A stretch of DNA of 14,236 nucleotides from Dunaliella salina. Taxonomy: Eukaryota > Chlorophyta > Chlorophyceae > Chlamydomonadales > Dunaliellaceae. Below are positions 8,100-14,236 of this stretch, piece after piece (within the stretch, counting starts at the first letter, position 1; each line of letters begins with the position of its first letter). Made by a program: the position numbers and the translations under genes. The stretch is from the NCBI GenBank assembly GCA_002284615.2, contig MU069524.1, forward strand, positions 222,654 to 236,889. The letters are read 5' to 3'. The notes under the pieces are model-generated. The model ran no database searches. It worked only from the letters and a program-made list of their open reading frames with translations, and was not told the origin of the DNA.

Positions 8100-9198
8100 C
8101 TAATGTGGATCTGGAGGGTTACTAGAAGCACCTAGCTCTAGAACCTGACAGTGGGAAGTATCCTTGTTTTCAATAGCGCGGCGTGTGGAGACTAGTTTGT
8201 GGGCATATTGAACAGAATGGGCATGAAGTTGTTGAGCAAGCTTCGTGGCGCTGGTGATCCAATCCTAGTTGTTTAAATTGCTTCAGGGTATGCTCAGTGT
8301 AAATAGTTCCACCTACACCCAGGAGAATAGGATGAATTGTAACAGCTTCAGCGTTGATAAGTTTACAAAGGTCTGCGTGCTGCTGCTTTGCCGCGTTCAA
8401 CTGATGCTCTGGCCTTGTGTCTTCACAGAACTTGATTTCTATTAGGTGCACATGGCGTTCATTTGCATGCAGTTCATGGGGTTGCCTCATGCGGCTAGTT
8501 CTGTTGGTCCTCCATGGGAGCTGCGCAAAGCGTGATGGGAATGGGTAGGAGAAACATCGTTAGAAGTATGTTTGGCATTAAAAGGGGTGATCAAAACAGC
8601 ATCTGGTCGACTGGAGTTGAGTCTTTTCCTCTCTGGAAGGTTACGAGGGAACAAGTAAGCAGATAAAGATATGTTTGAGGCACGTGTAGGGAGTTGGAGG
8701 TTGTGTTGAGCAAGCTTAAAATTGCTTCCTATGTCTGTGTAGACCAGGCCTGCCCCTACAGGGCATTTGCTGGGGGCTTTTGTAATCATTCTGCCTGCAA
8801 TGTTATGGCGCTCAGTTCTCATGTTGGAGATGATATGATTTTGGCAGCCTGAGAGCATGTGTAGCGCGCTATCCAAATGATGGCAGCCTGAGAGGGGGCA
8901 AGATGGATCAGTTGACTTTTTGAAACGTACTGCATGTTATTGGTTGTAGAGGGTGCCTGTGCGGTACTGCAGGATGGTACGCTTCATGGGTACAGANATG
9001 TTGGGCATATTTCTGAAGGCATTGCTGATTTTTTTATCTACTTGCGGTAATNATTTTTTATAGTAAGAGTAGTAGCCTGTTTTGGCATTGGCATATCCAA
9101 GCTTGTGTTTAGAATGCATGTGGGATTTGAGGGCATCTTGAAGATTGGGGAAATAGGTGAGCTTGTGGGCGGGTGGTGGATGTGCCTGCAGCATGCAC
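8100..9198 (-). pseudogene. LINE polyprotein C terminus: CCHC knuckle and restriction-like endonuclease, broken
   Basis: From 9194 the frame reads LTYFPNLQDALKSHMH and TILQYRTGTLYNQ, hits TAA at 8937-8939, and continues in the same frame with a C-X4-C-X7-H-X4-C knuckle (CPLSGC...LHMLSGC) and RPDAVLITP (codon for D at 8601-8603). A frameshift near 8490 leads to HLIEIKFCEDTRP (E and K at about 8431-8439). Another frameshift near 8250 restores LAQQLHAHSVQYAHKLV and RRAIENKDTSH down to NPPDPH and TAG at 8100-8102. RPD...EIK fits the PD-(D/E)XK nuclease pattern used by restriction-like LINE endonucleases to nick target DNA. Ambiguous bases lie at 8997 and 9052. Confidence 0.8.
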
Positions 9199-10078
9199 TC
9201 TTTCTTCCTTGGCTAACCAGAAAATGTTTGTAAATGGATTTCCACCAGGACCTGCACCAGGAATCTCGGTGTCTGCCACGCAGTTCTGGGCTTGCTTTGC
9301 TTGATGTTTTGCAATAGCATCTGCACATTCATTTCCAGCAATGCCAGCATGGGACTTCACCTTATGAATTCGAATTCGAATTTTGGTATGGAAGTCTTTA
9401 ATGAGAGTTGAAATCATTTTAAGGACGTCTCCTTGGATATGCCTGAGGTGTCTTTCAGGATGAAGAAGTTGTTTACGAATTTGGCTGAAAGAGATGAGGC
9501 TGTCTGATGCAATATCTGCATTTTTGGTGATGATAGCAGCAGCTATTGCTGCTAATTCAGCTCTAGTGATGGTTTTAGTAATCCCAGCACCGTTTGGTTC
9601 CGCAAAGTTTTTGCTGTCAGTGGACGGGCAGTAGACGCCTGCTCCAATTTCTTGCTTACCGTTGTGGACAAGGCAGCTGCCATCTGTGTATGCCCAAGTT
9701 CTCCAGTCAGCAACTTTAAGAGTTAAGAGAGTACTGGATTGGCTTGGCACTAAGTCTGTATCTTGGAAACTTATGTGAGAATTTCTAGGCTGCTTGGATA
9801 CGTGTTGTTTGTCAAATGGGAGGCGTTCTAGTTTATTGAAACCTGGCATGTGGGCATGCATGGGATTTAGGACAGGTAGGCTGCTGACACTCTAAAGCTT
9901 CCATTCCGTAGCTTCTTTCAAATCTCCTTTCAGGCCATGTAGCCAGTCTTTGTTATGGTTATTAAGATGGATTCGAGCTGCATTGTTCCGAACAGCATAG
10001 ATGCGAAGGTCCCAGGTATGCTTAGGTAAAGGTACCTCTTGGTTAGGGCAGGATTGAGGGGCGCTGTAGCTAAGTTTT
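9109..10078 (-). pseudogene. LINE polyprotein fragment: linker and RNase H domain, broken
   Basis: The frame opens near 10078 with a linker containing TWDLRIYAVRNNAARIHL, meets a TAG at 9892-9894, and then stays open as a 250-codon ORF from 9861 to 9109. Numbered from the Met at 9861, the RNase H catalytic set is complete: D60 in AYTDGS, E102 in TRAELAAI, D120 in ASDS, and H171/N177/D181 in KSHAGIAGNECAD. In LINEs this domain degrades the RNA of the RNA-DNA hybrid during copying. Around codon 221 (about 9195-9200) the frame is lost: the family reading continues one frame over with LTYFPNLQDALKSHM. The nonsense codon and the frameshift make it a dead copy. Confidence 0.85.
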
Positions 10079-10081
10079 ACT

Positions 10082-10453
10082 ACTATTTACACTGAGCACA
10101 CCCTGAAGCAATACAAACAACTAGGATTGGATCACCAGTGTGCCACGGAGCTTGCTAAAGAACCTCATGCTTATTCTATTCAATATGACCACAAACTAGT
10201 CACCACACACCGCGCTATTGAAAACAAGGATACTTCCCACAGCCAGGTTCTAGGGTTTCTCCTAGAGCCAGGTGCTTCTAGGGTTTCTTCTAGAGCAAGG
10301 TGCTTCTAGTAACCCTCCAGGTCCCTATTAGCTTTCTCTTTTTCATACCTTGTGGTGGAGGGGGCACACAGCACTTTTTTGAGCCAATGTGTCTCCTTTT
10401 CCTTAATTGATGTGGGGAGAGTTTCTCTGCCACCGTAATTTTTCTTTTCTTTT
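10082..10453 (+). mobile_element. Outer LINE copy, right fragment with 3' UTR
   Basis: The plus strand resumes the reading broken at 7962: TIYTEHTLKQYKQLGLDHQ, then HKLVTTHRAIENKDTSHSQVL. A 28-bp tandem duplication then shifts the frame to a TAG at 10307-10309; the family-like end NPPGPY with TAG falls at 10329-10331 in another frame. The 3' UTR (10332-10453) matches the inner copy's UTR base for base over most of its length, including CATACCTTGTGGTGGAGGGG and GAGAGTTTCTCTGCC, and ends TTTTTCTTTTCTTTT. No target-site duplication for the outer copy was identified. Confidence 0.85.
10253..10308 (+). repeat. 28-bp tandem duplication in the LINE 3' coding end
   Basis: Units 10253-10280 and 10281-10308 both run GGGTTTCT...CTAGAGC...AGGTGCTTCTA and differ at two bases. 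The inner LINE copy has a single CTAGAGCTAGGTGCTTCTAG at this place, so the extra units arose in the outer copy. They change the reading frame of its last codons. Confidence 0.9.
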
Positions 10454-10980
10454 ATATGTACTCCGAACATTAGCATTTTCTTTACCCAACAAAATTTGTC
10501 TCGTACAGTTCCATCAATCATCAGAGACCACAACAAACATGATTTGTTATTACATTTCCAGTCCAAGCTTTGTGAGTTGAGCTTTCCTTCTTCGGGTCTG
10601 GTTACGGACCTCAGTGTTTTCGCTTGGCTTACCTTACCTGATTTTGGTCGGCTATTCTGCACTGTCTGTCAATTATGAATCCAAGATTGCACTCAGGGGT
10701 CGGAGCTGAACTGAGGGTGTGAATTTCACATAGAGTAAAGCAAAGCTACACGAAGGGTGAGCATCCCGGTCAAGACTTCTTGTGCCATTTTCTCAGTGCT
10801 TACTTGGAGAACCTTTGCTTTCCGTGGTAATTTGTGCGCTTGTTTCTCAACAGTTGATGTCTGTTTACATTTTTTTGCTAGCTAATGTTTTAGAATTAGC
10901 CAAGCTTGTGTCTGCATGCTTGAGATGCTGTGCCTGACTTTTGAGCAAAGCTTAAATTGGTCTGGTTACAGCCCTCTAAG
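10454..10980. other. No feature assigned
   Basis: This is AT-leaning sequence after the LINE 3' end. The open frames are short and featureless, and the minus-strand 118-codon frame overlapping it is mostly antisense of the LINE 3' UTR. Confidence 0.4.
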
Positions 10981-11378
10981 CCTCCGCTCAGCTGCCCTAA
11001 AGAAAGAAAGGAAGATTTACGCCCTTGAGCGTGCATTAAGGGAAGAACCCTTTAGGGAACTCACCAACCACCAGGATTCCTCCATGTTTCTTTTGCATAG
11101 CGCAGCTGCCCTTGTAGGCGGATAAAGCGATGTAACCTTACCTAACCTTACGTTCTTTTTTAAGACTTGTCTAGTTCCAAGTCTGTGTTTCCGCTCAGCT
11201 GCCCGTGTAGGCGGATATAGCGATGTACCCTTATCTTACGCGAAGGGCCATGCGATATTACGTAATTTATACGTGTGTACTTGCCCATGTCGCACCCTAA
11301 TTATGCTCTTATCGGGGTTTGATCCCGCTCAGACATCAACTTGAGACATATACAGCGACGAACCCTTCCCTTCCCTTA
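10981..11378. repeat. Four short SINE-like repeat units with pyrimidine/CCTTA tails
   Basis: Units begin near CTCAGCTGCCC: a stub at 10981-11000, full-length units at 11101-11151 and 11191-11239, and a diverged unit at 11324-11378. The two good units share CAGCTGCCC-TGTAGGCGGATA and AGCGATGTA, followed by tails ACCTTACCTAACCTTAC and CCCTTATCTTAC. The last has GCTCAGACATCAACTTGAG, CAGCGACGAACCCTT and a CCCTTCCCTT tail. Short units with variable simple-repeat tails suggest a SINE family. GGGTTTGATCCC at 11315-11326 resembles a pol III B box, but no matching A box was found. Confidence 0.5.
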
Positions 11379-11425
11379 TGCTCTTTTTGAAGCCTTCTAT
11401 CATCAAGCCCCGTACGCTGCCTTAC

Positions 11426-11487
11426 AAGGAGCCGACTGCTAGGCAAGGCTTGCTTCTCCTTCAAGAATGTTTCAATAGCTAACTTCA
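11426..11487 (-). CDS. Possible internal exon, unrecognised
   Basis: On the minus strand a strong acceptor (GTCTTTGCCCATTTGCAG|, ending at 11488) is followed by 62 nt encoding KLAIETFLKEKQALPSSRLL, then a donor CTT|GTAAGG at 11425. Residue composition is protein-like. There is no second anchoring exon, and the following intron would run into the short repeats, so it may be chance. Confidence 0.2.
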
Positions 11488-11879
11488 CTGCAAATGGGCA
11501 AAGACAGCAAATTTGCCACGCAAGTGAACAGACAAGCAAATGGCGGCAAAAAATAATGCACACAAGTATCCAGCAGCAGAGTGAGAAATGCTTTGTGGAG
11601 TCAAAACCGAGGCCATCCTAACAATAAAAATTACAAACTTCAGAGTCAAAAATGAAAGCTCTCCATCAATCGTGCGCCATGAGTGCAACGGGTCCTGGCC
11701 AAACACAGTTGCAAAATTGTGCCTAGCGTGCCAGTGAAAATGCTAGGCGTGCATACGATGGAAAGGGAAAAAGGCACTCTCATCCTCAACAGGTCCCAAG
11801 TATTCCAAGTATTTCATTAGTGGAGGAGTGGATAAAACAAGGTTCGTCCAGGCCTCTGCAGGCAATTTTCAAAGGCCAC

Positions 11880-12038
11880 TCATCCTCCTTGGTGACACAA
11901 TAGTGCTAACTCGCGCTGGACAACTGCCAACGTGCCATCACTGACACTGGCACTGGTAATGACAAGCCTCGGTGTCCCTCTTCTCAGCGCCTGCTTGCAC
12001 AAGAGCTGCGCACACATGGACTTGCGGACACTCACTAG
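11880..12038 (-). CDS. Probable terminal exon of an unrecognised minus-strand gene
   Basis: A strong acceptor (GCCCTGTGCTCCACAG|, ending at 12039) opens a frame of 52 codons to TGA at 11880-11882. It begins LVSVRKSMCAQLLCKQALRR, continues GTPRLVITSASVSDG and ends ELALLCHQGG. The third codon positions are GC-rich like those of the POLR3C exons. A TGTAA motif, the green-algal polyadenylation signal, lies on the same strand at 11635-11631, about 245 nt past the stop. I recognise no family. A 128-codon open frame on the opposite strand (11972-12358) overlaps it and is the main competing reading. Confidence 0.4.
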   Translation of the reverse strand, partial: LVSVRKSMCAQLLCKQALRRGTPRLVITSASVSDGTLAVVQRELALLCHQGG

Positions 12039-12422
12039 CTGTGGAGCACAGGGCATGCATCCCTGGCCTTGCATGCTCAGGCCATGCTTCCAGCATACCC
12101 TCACCAGCATTGAAGCTTCTCTTGGACAGAGATCAACGAGATATCATGACCAATGAAATTTCAGCGCGATCGGGGCTCAAGATTCTCTCATTTGCTCACA
12201 CAGCCTCTCACCACGCCAGCTACGGAACTCGCAAGCAACAAAACCTTTCCTCATCTATGAACTTCGCAAGCATTTGCGCCCAATTGAGGGGGCCACAGAC
12301 GCCCATAATATACATTGTGCGCCTGCCCGCCTCACTGAGATGGAGGAGGACAGCTTGATGGTGCACGAAAACAAAGGTTAAAGGCATGCATGCATTGATT
12401 ATACAAGACTACGCTGACCTAC

Positions 12423-12503
12423 CAGGTGCTGAGCCTGGGAGGTGTTGCTCCCTGCAGCGGAGTCACGCGCCTTGCAAGCTTGGGCAACACCAGCTCTCCT
12501 CAT
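12423..12503 (-). CDS. Possible first exon of the same two-exon gene
   Basis: ATG at 12503-12501, two codons after an in-frame TAG, opens 27 codons (MRRAGVAQACKARDSAAG...) ending at a good donor CTG|GTAGGT (12423/12422). The join to the acceptor at 12038 is phase 0 across a 384-nt intron and would give a 79-residue protein. Small size and lack of any known motif make this tentative. An intervening exon is possible near 12250-12360, where the frame reads VLLHLSEAGRRTMYIMG. Confidence 0.22.
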
Positions 12504-12690
12504 ACCCTAGTTACCCTAGCGTAGAGACGCAGAGGCCCCTTTTGGGGGCGAAACAGTTGTGGTTGACAAATTGACATGAAGACAAATTTCAGCCAACACG
12601 CCCTTCCCTTGACACTCAACTAAGGAAATCAGCATTAAGGAGTGCGTTGGATGTTTGTGTTGGACGGAGGCTCTCCATGGGCACTTGCCT

Positions 12691-12920
12691 AGAGCAAGGG
12701 CTGCCTCCGCACACCTCTTTGTACCAAACTGAAACTCCACCGACCAAGGCACACCAGCTCTCCTCTTCAGGCCAGGAAAACTTGTGTATCAAGAGCAAGG
12801 GGCTCAGGCACACCTCTTACCAAACAGGAAAATCTCCACTGACCGAGGCACATAAACCCTCCTCTTCAAACCGGGAAAACCGTGTTTATCAAGAGCAAAG
12901 GGCTCATGCACACCTCCCTA
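12691..12920 (+). repeat. About 100-bp tandem repeat, 2.3 units
   Basis: Units start with AGAGCAAGGG at 12691, AGAGCAAGG at 12792 and AGAGCAAAG at 12892, giving periods of 101 and 100 bp. Each carries CACACCTCTT, ACCAAAC, GACC-AGGCACA, CCTCTTCA and GGGAAAAC-TGT-TATCA in order. A long plus-strand open frame (12647-13336) runs through it, but small indels between units and its run into a CA tract argue that it is not a gene. Confidence 0.8.
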
Positions 12921-13125
12921 GCCAGCAGCTCATCAATATGGCTGGGGCCTTGTTTGTACCTGCAACCTGCATCTCTGTATCATTAGCAGAAGGGGCTCAA
13001 GAGCCACACGTACCCACATTTTGGAGGCCACTTAGCTCGCATTATCCCAAGCACCTCTGCTCTCGCCTCTCAAGTCCAAGCACCGCAGAATTGGCCTCTC
13101 GAGGCACAGAGAGCAACTCACACCA

Positions 13126-13126
<1 letters not shown>

Positions 13127-13203
<77 letters not shown>

Positions 13204-13214
13204 GCGCGCGCGTG
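13127..13214 (+). repeat. (CA)31(CG)12 microsatellite
   Basis: An uninterrupted CA dinucleotide run spans 13127-13188 and passes directly into a CG run at 13189-13212, then TG. The whole tract alternates purine and pyrimidine for about 88 bp. The CG half is the strongest known Z-DNA-forming type of sequence. Confidence 0.97.
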
Positions 13215-13273
13215 AGCGCACCAAGCTTGGAACGCGTCACAGCTGTACCTCATCCCAATTTTTCCAGTTCCCC

Positions 13274-13500
13274 AGAGCTGTTGCATTTGCAAGGATCACG
13301 GCACACTCCTTGTGCTCCTTGCATGCGCAGCTATAACCAAAGCATGCACATCAGGCTCCTTGCATTTGCAGCAGGCTCGTCACATGCGAGGCTGTGCTCC
13401 TTGCATGCATAGCGGACTCATGGCATGCGCAGCTGTGCTCCTTCCGTGCGAAAGTGCGCACATTGCACGCGCAGCTGTGCCCCTCGCATGCACAGCTGTG
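13274..13500 (+). repeat. 41-bp degenerate tandem array, about 5.5 units
   Basis: Unit starts fall at 13274, 13315, 13356, 13397, 13438 and 13480, giving spacings of 41, 41, 41, 41 and 42 bp. Typical units begin CTCCTTGCATG and end GCGCAGCTGTG or a variant, with palindromic GCATGC and CAGCTG cores. Several frames through it are open and Cys-rich simply because of the repeat. Confidence 0.8.
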
Positions 13501-13625
13501 CTGAGGCAAAGGAGCTGCAAGGCAAGAAGGCGCTCTCGGAACGCTCTTCGATTTGCGCAGCCCCAGGCGATCAGTGTGTACACACATCTGGTGCTGCTAC
13601 CTCCACCTCTGCAGCAGCCTAAACC

Positions 13626-13643
13626 CTGCTGCTGCTGCTGCTG
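13626..13643 (+). repeat. (CTG)6 trinucleotide run
   Basis: Six perfect CTG units are followed by imperfect CTG/CAG-rich sequence to about 14110. Confidence 0.95.
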
Positions 13644-13739
13644 TTTGAGCGCCAACGCCCTCACGCCACACAACTAAGAACACTGCTGCCACTGCTGCAA
13701 CCACCGACGCTGCTGCCAGCCTGCTGACATGTTTTCAAA

Positions 13740-14054
13740 CCCAAGTGCCACCGCCACACATATGCTGCTGCAGCTGCTGCTCTCTGGGCAGCGCTGACTT
13801 GCGCTTCTGTGCTCCAGGCCCCCTGTGGCACGTGTTGCAACTGCTGCTATTTTGACAAGCAGACAGGCTGACTGGTGCTTACAAATTCATACTAGCCTCC
13901 TGCTGGCATCCTGCTGCGGGAACACTGACTCGTGCTTAGGCGCTCAAGCTTCCTTGCCACCGCCACCAGCGCTGCAACTGCTGCCATATCACAACTAGGC
14001 CCACTCCTGCTCGCAGATTCACCTCATCCCTGCCACCAATGCCTCTAAATTCAT
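13740..14054 (-). repeat. Degenerate repeats of the terminal exon's end, in its 3' flank
   Basis: The minus strand carries GTGGCGGTGGCA three times, at 14077-14066 (in the exon), 13966-13955 and 13757-13746, spaced 111 and 209 bp. The second copy extends through AAGGAAGCTTGA, repeating the exon's last codons and stop. CCCGCAGCAGGA also recurs (about 14101 and 13921), as do AAGCAC-AGTCAG and GCAGCAGTTGCA. This points to a repeat of about 105-111 bp derived from or shared with the exon. A TGTAA motif lies at 13883-13879. Confidence 0.6.
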
Positions 14055-14194
14055 TCAAGCCTCCTTGCCACCGCCACTGCTGCTGTTGTCCTGCTGCGGG
14101 AGAAGGCTCTCCAGCCGCTCACGGATCTGCTGCAGCTGGGAGTCTGAGAAGGAGGGGTGGTAGCGTGCAAGGGATGCGTGGGACATAGGCACAC
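14055..14194 (-). CDS. Terminal exon of an unrecognised gene, C-terminal 45 residues
   Basis: Reading the minus strand, the acceptor GCTCACGCAG| ends at 14195. After two bases of a split codon, 45 codons follow to TGA at 14057-14055: VPMSHASLARYHPSFSDSQ, then LQQIRERLESLLPQQ and an S/G-rich tail ending GGGKEA. The amphipathic LQQIRERLESLL helix, the consistent codon use and the clean acceptor support a real exon. The intron upstream begins in a CA/GT repeat that runs off the window, so the rest of the gene is outside. A TGTAA polyadenylation-like motif is about 170 nt past the stop. I cannot name the family. Confidence 0.6.
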
Positions 14195-14209
14195 CTGCGT
14201 GAGCAATTC

Positions 14210-14236
14210 AGTGTGTGTGTGTGTGTGTGTGTGTGT
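14210..14236 (+). repeat. (GT)n microsatellite at the window edge
   Basis: A pure GT run continues to the last base, so its length is unknown. It lies in the intron upstream of the minus-strand terminal exon. Confidence 0.95.

Larger units (their letters stand above)
7963..10081 (-). mobile_element. Inner LINE-type retrotransposon, 5'-truncated, inserted in a copy of its own family
   Basis: The element reads on the minus strand from 10081 (5', truncated, no reverse transcriptase left) to 7963 (3'). It encodes, in order, a linker, RNase H, a CCHC knuckle and a PD-(D/E)XK-like endonuclease, ending in a stop at 8100-8102. A 3' UTR of about 130 nt follows and ends in a T-rich pyrimidine tract, not poly(A). 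The flanking host sequence is a plus-strand copy of the same family, with ACTA at both junctions (7960-7963 and 10082-10085) as a likely short target-site duplication. RNase H plus a restriction-like endonuclease in one element is known from Dualen/RandI-type LINEs of Chlamydomonas. That assignment is inference, because the diagnostic N-terminal half is absent. Confidence 0.85.

Noticed and set aside
10306..10662. 118-codon minus-strand frame
   Set aside because: Mostly antisense of the LINE 3' UTR; the same antisense peptide appears at 7970-8100 beside the other LINE copy.
10916..11125. Plus-strand frame with ALKKERKIYALERALREE
   Set aside because: Both ends lie in the short SINE-like repeats, and no splice sites or family support it.
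11315..11326. tRNA-like B box GGGTTTGATCCC
   Set aside because: No cloverleaf, acceptor stem or A box at the right distance; kept only as supporting context for the SINE-like units.
12647..13336. 229-codon plus-strand open frame
   Set aside because: It runs through a 100-bp tandem repeat with indels and then reads His-Thr and Ala-Arg repeats from the CA/CG tract; no splice or domain support.
13274..13500. CRISPR-like regular spacing
   Set aside because: Units are degenerate over their whole length with no constant repeat and unique spacer, and the genome is eukaryotic.

Overview
The window looks like nuclear DNA of an intron-rich green alga, probably a chlamydomonadalean relative. I base this on small exons with canonical GT/AG introns, a LINE-type retrotransposon carrying RNase H followed by a zinc knuckle and a PD-(D/E)XK nuclease, many CA/GT, CTG and GCATGC-rich simple repeats, and TGTAA-like polyadenylation motifs downstream of two candidate stop codons. 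The organism call is inference. Most long open frames here are not genes; real coding sequence lies in short exons on the minus strand.

Left part (1-4800, minus strand): the 5' half of a gene for RNA polymerase III subunit RPC3 (POLR3C/RPC82). I can place five exons at 4549-4641, 4180-4400, 3887-3976, 3475-3571 and 1717-1854. All splice sites are GT/AG with matching phases, and together they encode about 212 residues. Intron 4 is 1620 nt and is filled with dispersed-repeat and tandem-duplicated DNA. The rest of the protein was not resolved. One alanine/glutamate-rich open stretch at 357-620 may be its 3' end.

Middle (4800-7890): no convincing gene. It holds diverged dispersed repeats, some of them inverted, and one 30-nt-arm hairpin.

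7894-10453: a nested retrotransposon. A plus-strand 3' fragment of a LINE (7894-7962 plus 10082-10453) is split by a 2.1 kb minus-strand, 5'-truncated copy of the same family (7963-10081). The inner copy encodes RNase H, a CCHC knuckle and a restriction-like endonuclease, but is broken by stops and frameshifts. It contains two ambiguous bases.

Right part (10454-14236): short SINE-like repeats, two possible minus-strand exons (12423-12503 and 11880-12038), a 100-bp tandem repeat, a CA/CG tract able to form Z-DNA, a 41-bp tandem array, and the last exon of an unrecognised minus-strand gene (14055-14194) with partial copies of its end repeated downstream. I found no operon, CRISPR array, tRNA, rRNA or convincing novel system. 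The most informative items are the hidden RPC3 gene and the self-nested LINE.
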